Made by a program: the position numbers and the translations under genes. From Hallella bergensis DSM 17361 (GTDB lineage: Bacteria; Bacteroidota; Bacteroidia; Bacteroidales; Bacteroidaceae), in NCBI RefSeq assembly GCF_000160535.1, contig NZ_GG704784.1, positions 6,258 through 70,257 on the forward strand: DNA of 64,000 bases, written 5' to 3'. Positions 35,338-44,076 of this stretch are shown here, in pieces. The notes under the pieces are model-generated. The model was given only the letters and a program-made list of their open reading frames with translations. It made no database searches and was not told the origin of the DNA. The stretch's first letter is position 1. Each line of letters starts with the position of its first letter.

Positions 35338-37674
35338 TTATCGCGTCAGCGTCTTCAGCGCAGTCTGCGGTTTGAAAATATTGTTAGCTTTCACAGAAGA
35401 TGCCGCTACGGTAACGGGTAGCGTGGCACGGATATCGCGCGACGAGGCTCCAACGAGGAAATTGTAAGTGCCAGCCGGCACTACCCATGATGAGGTCTTC
35501 TCGTCAAATGAGGCCAAGTCAGCGCTTTTTACCTTCAGTGTCACCTTGGTGGACTCACCCGCCTTCAGCTCTCTGGTCTTGACAAAATCCTTCAGTTCTT
35601 TCTCGGGTTTGTTGGCTTTCTGGGCATCGGGAGCCGCAGCATATAGCTCTACCACCTCTTTGCCAGCAACGGTGCCTGCGTTTTTCACACTCAGGGTCAC
35701 GGTGAATCCGTCGGCCTCAGGCTTCACGACTGCGTCGCTGTACTCAAAACGGGTGTAGCTCAGACCGTAGCCAAAGGGATAGGACACAGGCTTGTGAAAA
35801 CTGTCGAAATAACGATAACCCACATAGATGTCCTCCTCATAATTGGTGTAATCCCATAGATTTTCCTTCTTGTCGGTATTCCTGCGATCGAAACCAAAGT
35901 CGCTCATGCGACCTTCAGAAGGGAAATTCTTAGACGAGGCAACATCGGCCCAAGCTACAGGGAACGTCATGGGGAGCTTACCCGAAGGCGACACCTTGCC
36001 CGAAAGAATATCGGCCACAGAGTTGCCACCCTCCTGTCCGCCCTGCCAAGCGCAGAGAATAGCGTCGGGAAGCTGCTTCCACGAAGCGGTTTCGATGACA
36101 CCGCCGATATTGAGCACCACTACTACCTTCTTGCCAGCAGCATGGAAGGCTGCGGTTGTCTGGCGGATGAGGGCCAGCTCGGAAGCAGAAAGCGAGAAGT
36201 CGGCCAGCGAACGGTCAATGAACTCGCCAGAATTACGGCCGATTGTGATTAGAGCAATATCATTCTTAGCCACCAGTTGCGTCATCAGCTCACTGCTCAC
36301 AGACATCTCTGTGGGGCGTGGTGTGGGCAGAAAGGCCGTTAGTTTATCGTCGCCCTTCGGCTTGTTACGCTCGTTTTCTTGCTTGATATATTCCTCATAG
36401 GTTTTCTTCAGGTCTACGCCGAATGTGTAGCCCGCATTCTTCAAACCATCGAGCAGCGACACGGTGTAGGCACGATTCACATTGCCCGATCCAGTTCCAC
36501 CGGCAATGAAATCGTAACTGGTACAGCCCAATAGAGCAATGTTTTTCACACTGGCAGTCATGGGCAGCACTCCGTTGCGGTTCTCCAACAGCACCATTCC
36601 CTCCGTAGCACTCTGACGGGTCACCTTGGCGTGGGCCTTGAGGTCAGGTTTGTTGCTATACTCGTAACCCTTGAAGCGTGGGGTCTTGAGAATCATCTCA
36701 AGAATGCGGCGCACATTGGTATCGAGCACAGTCTCATCGAGTGAGCCGTCTTTAACAGCAGCCACAATGGCAGTGTACTGCTTGTCGACACCTGGCTGGA
36801 GCATGTCGTTTCCTGCCTTCATTTGCGCCACAGCATCCTTGCCGCCAAACCAGTCGGTCATCACCATACCCTTGTATCCCCACTCTGTGCGCAGCGCAGT
36901 GGTCTGTAACTCAGGATTCTCAGAAGTATAGACACCATTCATGTAATTGTACGACGACATCACCGTCCACGGCTCAGACTCCTTGACCGCAATCTCGAAT
37001 CCTTTGAGATAAATCTCACGCAGGGCACGAGGAGTCACACGGGCGTCGTTCATCATGCGGTTGCTCTCCTGATTGTTGGTGGCGAAGTGTTTGATGCTCG
37101 TTCCCACCCCATTACTCTGGACACCACGCACATAGGCCGCAGCTATCTTACCCGACACGACGGGGTCCTCTGAATAATACTCGAAATTGCGCCCGCAGAG
37201 TGGGTTGCGGTGGATGTTGAGCGCAGGCGCAAGCAGCACATCGGCCCCATACTCCAGCACTTCGTTGCCAATGGCCTTACCCACATTCTCCACCAATTCC
37301 TGATCCCATGTCGAGGCCAACAGCGTGCCGATGGGGAAATGGGTGCAATAATATGTCTGGTTGTCGCCCTCACGTTTCGGGTCGATTCGCAGTCCGGCAG
37401 GACCATCGGCCAAAACGACCGAAGGGATGCCCAAACGCTCTATAGGATAGGTGGTTCCGGCAGCGCCCGGCACGAGTTTCTTCGTAGCTCCCACCACGGC
37501 ACTGTCGCCCGAAAAGCCGGCCATGCCCGTGCCAATGACAAGATGTGCTTTCTCCTCAAGAGTCATCGCAGCAATCACCTCGTCGATGGAAGCATCGCCC
37601 AATTGAGGAACTTTAGGACCGCAGGCCACCAGCATCGTAGCGGCCACGGCAGTTGTACATAATATTTTCTTCAT
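35338..37674 (-). CDS. Glycoside hydrolase family 3 lipoprotein
   Basis: 778 residues from the ATG at 37674; a longer frame reaches into the esterase gene but this start gives a lipoprotein signal, MKKILCTTAVAATMLVAC, with acceptor Cys18. Three-domain GH3: TIM barrel, alpha/beta sandwich and C-terminal fibronectin type III-like domain. The nucleophile is probably Asp274 in VMTDWFGG. GH3 enzymes release single beta-linked glucose, xylose or similar residues from chain ends; the specificity cannot be told from these motifs. Last gene of the operon that begins at 48879, seven bases after the CE1 gene. A weak CATGCG/CGCATG hairpin follows the stop. Confidence 0.9.
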   Translation of the reverse strand: MKKILCTTAVAATMLVACGPKVPQLGDASIDEVIAAMTLEEKAHLVIGTGMAGFSGDSAVVGATKKLVPGAAGTTYPIERLGIPSVVLADGPAGLRIDPKREGDNQTYYCTHFPIGTLLASTWDQELVENVGKAIGNEVLEYGADVLLAPALNIHRNPLCGRNFEYYSEDPVVSGKIAAAYVRGVQSNGVGTSIKHFATNNQESNRMMNDARVTPRALREIYLKGFEIAVKESEPWTVMSSYNYMNGVYTSENPELQTTALRTEWGYKGMVMTDWFGGKDAVAQMKAGNDMLQPGVDKQYTAIVAAVKDGSLDETVLDTNVRRILEMILKTPRFKGYEYSNKPDLKAHAKVTRQSATEGMVLLENRNGVLPMTASVKNIALLGCTSYDFIAGGTGSGNVNRAYTVSLLDGLKNAGYTFGVDLKKTYEEYIKQENERNKPKGDDKLTAFLPTPRPTEMSVSSELMTQLVAKNDIALITIGRNSGEFIDRSLADFSLSASELALIRQTTAAFHAAGKKVVVVLNIGGVIETASWKQLPDAILCAWQGGQEGGNSVADILSGKVSPSGKLPMTFPVAWADVASSKNFPSEGRMSDFGFDRRNTDKKENLWDYTNYEEDIYVGYRYFDSFHKPVSYPFGYGLSYTRFEYSDAVVKPEADGFTVTLSVKNAGTVAGKEVVELYAAAPDAQKANKPEKELKDFVKTRELKAGESTKVTLKVKSADLASFDEKTSSWVVPAGTYNFLVGASSRDIRATLPVTVAASSVKANNIFKPQTALKTLTR

Positions 37675-37681
37675 AATTAGT

Positions 37682-38881
37682 CTATTTAAAAAGTCGGGGG
37701 ACAAAATCGGCCAGATAGATACGCCAGTTCTTCCAGATGTGTCCCTCGCCCGTTTCCTTATAAGTATATTTGTAACCCTTCTCGTCGAGCATCTTGCGGA
37801 AATCGGTATTGGCCTTATAGAGGAAGTCCCGATTGCCGATGGCGATATAGTAGAGTGCAGGGTTCTTGGCAAACTGTGTGGCAAGTTTCTTCTCGAAGTT
37901 CTGATAGATAGGGGCCTCAGTTTTTTTGTCGGGCAGGATAGCTGCCGAGAACAGCCCCACGTAGTTGAACATATCGGGATACTGCTTTGAGATGTGCAGA
38001 GAGTGGAAACCACCCATCGACAGACCGGCGATGGCGCGTCCCCTCTTGTTGGCCTGTGTGCGGAATGTCTTATCAACAAACTTCACCACATCGGGGAAAG
38101 CGGTTTCGAACGAGCCCTCCATGGTCTTGGGTAGCTGTGTAGTAGGAGGCACCAATCCATACTGTGTCTCACCGGGGGCAGCCTCCTGCGAAGCGTTGCC
38201 ATTGGTCATCACCACAATCATAGGCTTGGCCTTACCCTGTGCAATAAGGTTGTCGAGAATCTGGGCTGTGCGGCCGAGAGCAATCCATGCCTCCTCGTCG
38301 CCACCCATACCGTGGAGCAGATAGAATACGGGGTACTTCTTACCACTAGTCTCGTAGCCAGCCGGGGTATATACCGTGAGACGGCGCTTCATGCCCAAAT
38401 TAGGGCTGTCGTACCACATACGGCTCACGGTGCCATGGGGCACGTTGTTCACACTGTACAAGTCGCCTACACCACCCTTCACGATAAATACGTTGGTCAC
38501 CGAGCCCACGTCACGAATCATATATACGTTCGAGGGGTCCATCATGCGCTGACCATCCACCACAAACGAATAACTATACAGTTCTGAAGCGAGCGGTTCC
38601 GTCGTGGTGTACTCCCATAGACCGTCCTTGCCTTCCTTAAGGTCCGCCACGCCCGGACCGTCGAACTCTCCGTAAGGAGTCTGAATTTTCTGAGTAGGGA
38701 GGAAATCGCCTGTCACCTGCACTTTCACGGCCTTAGGAGCCTTCATGCGGAACGTCACAGTGTTGTCTGCATGAACCTCAGGCGATGTGATCTGTGGAAC
38801 ACCCCACAGAGCCTGCTGTGCAAACGAAGATAGGCTGACCATCATGGTCACTGCCAAAAAACATAGTTTTTTCATCATCAT
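37682..38881 (-). CDS. CE1-type esterase with N-terminal carbohydrate module
   Basis: 399 residues, secreted (MKKLCFLAVTMMVSLSSFAQ). Residues about 25-120 form an E-set/CBM48-like beta-sandwich. An esterase-D-like alpha/beta hydrolase domain follows, with nucleophile Ser288 in GLSMGG and a likely catalytic His in GEGHIWKNWR near the C-terminus. This layout is that of feruloyl or acetyl-xylan esterases of Bacteroidota PULs, which remove ferulate or other acyl groups from plant polysaccharides. Three consecutive ATG codons open the gene. It is a paralogue of the next upstream gene, 29 bases away, and is followed by GH3 after seven bases. Confidence 0.85.
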   Translation of the reverse strand: MMMKKLCFLAVTMMVSLSSFAQQALWGVPQITSPEVHADNTVTFRMKAPKAVKVQVTGDFLPTQKIQTPYGEFDGPGVADLKEGKDGLWEYTTTEPLASELYSYSFVVDGQRMMDPSNVYMIRDVGSVTNVFIVKGGVGDLYSVNNVPHGTVSRMWYDSPNLGMKRRLTVYTPAGYETSGKKYPVFYLLHGMGGDEEAWIALGRTAQILDNLIAQGKAKPMIVVMTNGNASQEAAPGETQYGLVPPTTQLPKTMEGSFETAFPDVVKFVDKTFRTQANKRGRAIAGLSMGGFHSLHISKQYPDMFNYVGLFSAAILPDKKTEAPIYQNFEKKLATQFAKNPALYYIAIGNRDFLYKANTDFRKMLDEKGYKYTYKETGEGHIWKNWRIYLADFVPRLFK

Positions 38882-38910
38882 GTATTGTTATTGTATTTAA
38901 CATTAATAAT

Positions 38911-40026
38911 CTATTTGAACAGTTTCTGTGCGAAATTGCACAGGTCGTGACGCCACACATGCCATGTGTGTCCGCCCGGCATTTCGCTGAAGTCGTACTT
39001 CACTCCATGTTTCTTAAACACCTCAAGCATGGCAAGCCCGTTTTTATAGGCTATGTCTTCGGGGCCACCCTGGGTGAAAAGAAGATGCCTGACGCTTTTA
39101 TTAAGTACAGGAGCAATCTCCTTCAGTCGTTGGTCGCCCTGCTCGAAGAGCTGTTTCTGCTCCTGCCACCAGCCGGAACTCATCACATTGATGTAGGCGA
39201 ACATATCCGGATGGGCCATGAACGTCTCAAGTGTTTCCAGACCGCCCATGGACAATCCTGCCAGCGCACGATGATCCTTATCGGTCAGCACCCTATAGTT
39301 TGATTCGATAAAGGGGATGATGCTGCCCATAAGGTCTTTCTCAAAGAGCGGCACCTCCGCGTAGAGATCGGCTCCCTCAATACTGCCATTGGGCATGACC
39401 ACCACCATTGGTTTGATCTTGCCTTCGGCGAGGAGGTTATCAAGGATATGACCGGCACATCCCACTGTGGGCCAAGCATTATCGGTGTCGCCACCGCCAT
39501 GAATCAGGTAGAACACCGGCAGTGCTTCGTCAGATTTCTCATAGCCCGCAGGAGTCCACACATGAAGTCGGCGAGTGGAATGAGTAGCCTTCGAGTGGTA
39601 GTAGCGCTGAGCCACTGCCCCGTGGGGTACATCCTTCATCTGGAAGAACTCGCTACCATTCTGTGGCAGGCTGGCAACAGCCGAAGTCTCGTGAGCCATC
39701 GGTGCTTTAGGATCATACACTCTCACTCCATCGACCAAGAAAGCATACCTATAAGCCCCGGCCTTCACGTCCGACACGGTAATCGTCCACACACCATTAT
39801 CATTCTTCACCACACGGGGCTGCCGGTCCCAAGGCATAATGTCGCCTGTGATGCCCACAGTCTTAGCCTGAGGAGCATAGATGCTGAACAGCACATCTCC
39901 ATTGGTCAGCTGACGCACAGATTGGAGTGTATCATTAGGTGTAGGCACGCGATTGAACGATTGAGCCTGGCCCGAAATGGCCATCGTGGCAAAGAGTGCC
40001 ACAGCAACGCTTCTATTTTTCATCAT
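38911..40026 (-). CDS. Second CE1-type esterase with N-terminal carbohydrate module
   Basis: 371 residues, secreted (MMKNRSVAVALFATMAISGQ, cut near AQS). Same order as its neighbour: E-set module at about 30-115, then hydrolase domain with Ser259 in GLSMGG and His in MPGGHTWHVWR. The two esterases differ widely outside the motifs, which suggests different acyl or sugar targets rather than a recent duplication. Its ATG directly follows the stop of the GH3 gene at 40027, with no spacer, so translation is probably coupled. Confidence 0.85.
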   Translation of the reverse strand: MMKNRSVAVALFATMAISGQAQSFNRVPTPNDTLQSVRQLTNGDVLFSIYAPQAKTVGITGDIMPWDRQPRVVKNDNGVWTITVSDVKAGAYRYAFLVDGVRVYDPKAPMAHETSAVASLPQNGSEFFQMKDVPHGAVAQRYYHSKATHSTRRLHVWTPAGYEKSDEALPVFYLIHGGGDTDNAWPTVGCAGHILDNLLAEGKIKPMVVVMPNGSIEGADLYAEVPLFEKDLMGSIIPFIESNYRVLTDKDHRALAGLSMGGLETLETFMAHPDMFAYINVMSSGWWQEQKQLFEQGDQRLKEIAPVLNKSVRHLLFTQGGPEDIAYKNGLAMLEVFKKHGVKYDFSEMPGGHTWHVWRHDLCNFAQKLFK

Positions 40027-42372
40027 CTATTTATGAGTAAGGTTTGTAATCCTCACTTTCGGTAACATGGCACGATGTACCTTCTGGCGTTGCGCCTTGG
40101 GCACCTTCACTACAGCCTTGTCGCGCACGTCAGCCGACGAAGCAGCTACCATCACTGTGTAGTCGCCCTTGGCCAATTCCCACGCGCTGGTCTTCTCATT
40201 GAAAGATGCCATATCCATGAGGTTCCATGTGAGTGTAAGAGTTTCTGACGCACCCGGAGCCAGCATCCTTGTCTTGGCAAAGGCCTTAAGTTCCTTGATA
40301 GGTTTGTCGAGTCTGCCCTTCGGAGCAGCAATATAGAGCTGCACCGCCTCACGGCCAGCCACACTACCGGTGTTGCTCACTTTCACCTCAGCCACACAGC
40401 GGTTGCCCTCGATAGTGGCACGCTTCAGGCTGTAGGCGAATGTAGTGTAACTCTTTCCATAACCAAACGGATAGGCCACCTGCTTATTGAAGGTATCGAA
40501 ATAACGATAACCCACATACACGCCCTCCTCATAGAGGGTGTAGTCATAGTCTTTCTCCTCAACTTTCGCCTTAATCTCCTCCTCTTTCTTTTTGAAGTTC
40601 ATGCCCGTCCCCATTGCAAAATTGGGCATACGGAACTCCATGTCGTTGGGAAAGTTCTTGTCGGCAGCAGCATCACCAATCTTCATGGCGAAAGTCATGG
40701 GGAGCTTACCTGACGGATTCACCTTGCCAGAGAGAACATCGGCCACACAGTTACCAGCTTCCTGACCGGGCTGGAAAGCGCATACAACGGCATCGACCAT
40801 TCCACGCCAGGAGGCCACCTCCATGGGCGAGCAGATATTGAGTACCACCACTACTTTCTTGCCAGCGGCATGATAAGCCTTAGACAGCGTCTCGATGAGT
40901 TCACGCTCGCCGATCTTCAGCTCGAAATCACGGATGCGACGGTCGGCACCCTCACCAGAGGTGCGGCCTAAGGTGATGATGGCTACATCGTTGTCAGCCA
41001 CCTGAGTGGCCAGATCCTCGACAGAGGGAATAAACTCGGCCGGACGCTCCAACGGAGTGAGGGTGAACGACGGGCGACCTTTAGGAAAGAGGCGTTTCTC
41101 CTCATCAGCGAGGTGTTTGGTGTACTTCTTCACCAGCGAGTTGTCGACTGTGTAGCCTGCTCCACGCATGCCCTCCACGAGCGACACACAATAGTAGCCC
41201 ACATTGACCGAACCAAAGCCTACGCCGGCAGGTACCATGCTATAAGAAGTAACACCATAGAGGGCTACTCTTGTGTTTCTCAGAGGGAGAATATTATTGT
41301 TTTCGAGCAACACAATGCCCTCGGCTCCCACCTTGCGGTCTATTGCAGCATGAGCATAGAAGTCGGTACGATTAGCATAGCGATACTCGTTGAAACTGTT
41401 GCAGCGCACCACCAGTTCCAGTGTGCGGCGCACGCTACGGTCGAGAACGCTCATTGGAAGCTTACCGCTTTTGGCAGCTTCAAGTATATCATTATACTGT
41501 TTCTGCTGTCCGGGCTGCATCATGTCGTTACCAGCTATCATAGAGATAACAGCATTGGTACCGGCGTTCCAGTCGCTCATAACAAGACCCTTGAATCCCC
41601 ACTCATCGCGTAAGATTTTCTCTGTGAGGTCGATGTCCTCGCAGGTGTACCGCCCGTTCACCTTATTATAAGAGGTCATGATGGTCCAAGGGGCTGCCTC
41701 GCGCACAGCAATCTCAAAACCTTTCAGGTAAAGCTCACGCAAGGGACGCGGTGTGAGCCGGGAGTCCATCTTGTTGCGGTTGGTCTCCTGGGAGTTCACG
41801 GCAAAATGTTTCAGACTCGTACCTACATTGTTACTCTGGATGCCTTTGATATAACCAGCGGCCATTTTCCCCGTGAGCACTGGGTCCTCGGAATAATACT
41901 CATGGTTTCGGCCACACAGCGGCGAGCGCATCAGATTGATGCCCGGAGCCAGCAGCACATCGAGCCCGTAATCTTTCACCTCTCTGCCGAGAGCGGTGCC
42001 CACAGCCTTTGCCGCCTCGGTGTCAAAGGTGGCGGCAACAGTAGTGCTGGAGGGAAATTCCGTTGTGATGTATGTGTTGCTGTCGTAAGGGCGTTTCTGT
42101 TTCATGATGAGCCGGTGGGGGCCGTCAGCGAGATACACCGGGCGTATGCCCAGGCGAGGAATGGCATAAGTGCGGCCTGCGGTGCCAGGGAACTTAACGT
42201 CGTCGCCGAAAGACATGCCGCAGCCAAGCACCATGTGTACCTTCTCCTCAAGGGTCATGGCCTGCACCACCTCGTCGATATTGTTGGCGTTGAGTTGCGG
42301 CGCCTGTGCCTGCACGGCCATATTACCACACATGGTAGCAACGACAGCGAGGCTGAATATTTTTTTCATCAT
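40027..42372 (-). CDS. Glycoside hydrolase family 3 enzyme
   Basis: 781 residues, secreted with a cleavable signal (MMKKIFSLAVVATMCGNMAV, then QAQ), so soluble periplasmic, unlike the lipoprotein GH3 encoded at 35338. TIM barrel, sandwich and fibronectin type III-like domains are complete. The nucleophile is probably Asp267 in VMSDWNAG. A charged insert, FKKKEEEIKAKVEEKDYD, interrupts the region before the FnIII domain. Probably an exo-acting beta-glycosidase. It follows susD by 107 bases and is coupled to the first CE1 gene. Confidence 0.9.
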   Translation of the reverse strand: MMKKIFSLAVVATMCGNMAVQAQAPQLNANNIDEVVQAMTLEEKVHMVLGCGMSFGDDVKFPGTAGRTYAIPRLGIRPVYLADGPHRLIMKQKRPYDSNTYITTEFPSSTTVAATFDTEAAKAVGTALGREVKDYGLDVLLAPGINLMRSPLCGRNHEYYSEDPVLTGKMAAGYIKGIQSNNVGTSLKHFAVNSQETNRNKMDSRLTPRPLRELYLKGFEIAVREAAPWTIMTSYNKVNGRYTCEDIDLTEKILRDEWGFKGLVMSDWNAGTNAVISMIAGNDMMQPGQQKQYNDILEAAKSGKLPMSVLDRSVRRTLELVVRCNSFNEYRYANRTDFYAHAAIDRKVGAEGIVLLENNNILPLRNTRVALYGVTSYSMVPAGVGFGSVNVGYYCVSLVEGMRGAGYTVDNSLVKKYTKHLADEEKRLFPKGRPSFTLTPLERPAEFIPSVEDLATQVADNDVAIITLGRTSGEGADRRIRDFELKIGERELIETLSKAYHAAGKKVVVVLNICSPMEVASWRGMVDAVVCAFQPGQEAGNCVADVLSGKVNPSGKLPMTFAMKIGDAAADKNFPNDMEFRMPNFAMGTGMNFKKKEEEIKAKVEEKDYDYTLYEEGVYVGYRYFDTFNKQVAYPFGYGKSYTTFAYSLKRATIEGNRCVAEVKVSNTGSVAGREAVQLYIAAPKGRLDKPIKELKAFAKTRMLAPGASETLTLTWNLMDMASFNEKTSAWELAKGDYTVMVAASSADVRDKAVVKVPKAQRQKVHRAMLPKVRITNLTHK

Positions 42373-42479
42373 TGTTGTTTCTTATCGTTTGCATTTCCCA
42401 CAAGGGGAAAGTTGTTAGTAATGGTGAAAAGGCCAGGACAGGAACAAACTTTCGCCTTCCCGTCTCTGGCCTATGCTTT

Positions 42480-44051
42480 CTATCTCCACCCTTCGTTCTG
42501 TTTCATGTTGGGGTTGAGCTCCAGTTCCTTGAGTGGAATGGGGAGATACTCATGCTTCCCTGCCACGAAACCGGCACTGGTATTGGTGAACTGAACGGAG
42601 GATTTACCGTCAGACGAGAAGTTATAAATCTCCTTTCCCTGATTGCCCAGCATCTTCGGTGCATCGCCCCAGCGCACGAGGTCAAGGAAACGCACATTCT
42701 CAAAGCAAAGCTCCAAACGTTTCTCGTTCTTCACATCGTCCATCGTCACGGTAGCCAGCGGAGCCAGCTTGGCACGCTCACGGATGATATTCACATATTC
42801 CGTAGCTTTTGCGACATTGCCGCTCTGAACGTGTGCCTCGGCTGCAAGGAGCAGCACCTCGGCATAACGCATCACCTTGATATTGGTATAGATGAACGCA
42901 CCCATGAACGGGACTATCTCGTTCTCGGCCATTGCACGGTTTTTCCAGTTGTAATAGCCCTCGTGCCCAGTAAGTGACTTGCCAGGTTGTAGTTCCAGGC
43001 CCAAGTCTTTCATCTGGGCATAGGTGTGGAGCGTGCTGTTAAGGCGATAGCCATCCTTACCCTCTGTGGCTACGAACGCATCGTAGAGACTCTTTCGGGG
43101 ATTGCAGAAGCCCCATGTGCCCTGAGCAAACTTATAGAAACCGGGATTAGTGGGCTGGTGTTTGTCGGTACGCCATCCTAGCATGGTGTAGTACCAAGTG
43201 AAGTAGTAATTCGTTCCGTTCTCCGCGTCTTTGCGTCGTTGAACCTCAATCATCGATTCGCAACTGTTGTTGGCTGCCGGCTGGATGATGTCGGCGTAAT
43301 CGCCACGATAGAGATCGTACTTCTTGCTTTCAATCACTGCATCGAGATTCTTGGCAGCCTCACTGTATTTGCCTTGGAACACCTGAGCTTTGCCGAGCAT
43401 AGCCAGTGCCGTTTCTTTAGTGATGCGAATGGCATTCGCCTCGTCGTTGACACCACTCTTCGAGGGCAGGTTACCAGAACTGATGGCTGTATTGAGGTCT
43501 TTCTCTACAAAGGCCCACATTTCCTCAGGGGTAGCATTGCCCTGACGGTATTCGTTAGGTGCAAGAAGATGGTCTACCTTTGCTGGTGTACCCCAGAGGG
43601 CTACCAATTGAAAGTTAGCCCACGCACGGAAGAAATAGGCCTCAGCAATGGCCTGCTTCTGCAGCGGGGTGTCGCCAGCCGTCTTCTCGATAATGAGATT
43701 CGCATTATAAATCATGGTATAGAGACTCTTGTAGAGATCTTGTACCGAGCCGTGGTCAGAGCCGAAGTTAAACTCGTTCAACTGTTCTAAGGTAGCATTA
43801 TCACCACGCGAGCCGCCACCAGCCCACACATCGTCAGAGAGAAGGTTGTTGATAAAGGACCAGTTGTTGCTGACACCGTTCAACGACTGGAAGAGCGATG
43901 CTGTGGCTCCCTGCACTTCCTCATCGGTCTGATAGTAAGTCTCCAGACTTCCCATGTTTCCATGTTTCTCTATATCGAGATAGTCCTCACAACCTGTTGT
44001 CAGAAGGCACATTGCACCAAGGGCGAGGGCATAAATTGTTTTTTTCATCAT
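42480..44051 (-). CDS. SusD/RagB family glycan-binding lipoprotein
   Basis: 523 residues. Lipoprotein signal MMKKTIYALALGAMCLLTTGC with acceptor Cys21, then CEDYLDIEKHGN. The family's TPR-like helices and the C-terminal motif KNEKRLELCFENVRFLDLVR are clear. SusD proteins cap the SusC channel on the cell surface and deliver oligosaccharides. The ligand is unknown but should match the operon's GH3 and CE1 enzymes. It lies 25 bases after susC, as is usual for such pairs. Confidence 0.95.
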   Translation of the reverse strand: MMKKTIYALALGAMCLLTTGCEDYLDIEKHGNMGSLETYYQTDEEVQGATASLFQSLNGVSNNWSFINNLLSDDVWAGGGSRGDNATLEQLNEFNFGSDHGSVQDLYKSLYTMIYNANLIIEKTAGDTPLQKQAIAEAYFFRAWANFQLVALWGTPAKVDHLLAPNEYRQGNATPEEMWAFVEKDLNTAISSGNLPSKSGVNDEANAIRITKETALAMLGKAQVFQGKYSEAAKNLDAVIESKKYDLYRGDYADIIQPAANNSCESMIEVQRRKDAENGTNYYFTWYYTMLGWRTDKHQPTNPGFYKFAQGTWGFCNPRKSLYDAFVATEGKDGYRLNSTLHTYAQMKDLGLELQPGKSLTGHEGYYNWKNRAMAENEIVPFMGAFIYTNIKVMRYAEVLLLAAEAHVQSGNVAKATEYVNIIRERAKLAPLATVTMDDVKNEKRLELCFENVRFLDLVRWGDAPKMLGNQGKEIYNFSSDGKSSVQFTNTSAGFVAGKHEYLPIPLKELELNPNMKQNEGWR

Positions 44052-44076
44052 GATAAAAGTCAGTTTAAGTTAGTTG

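Noticed and set aside
37675..38079. A longer start for the GH3 lipoprotein, inside the CE1 gene
   Set aside because: It would bury the lipoprotein signal that begins at 37674, and the extra residues look like a shadow of the esterase frame.
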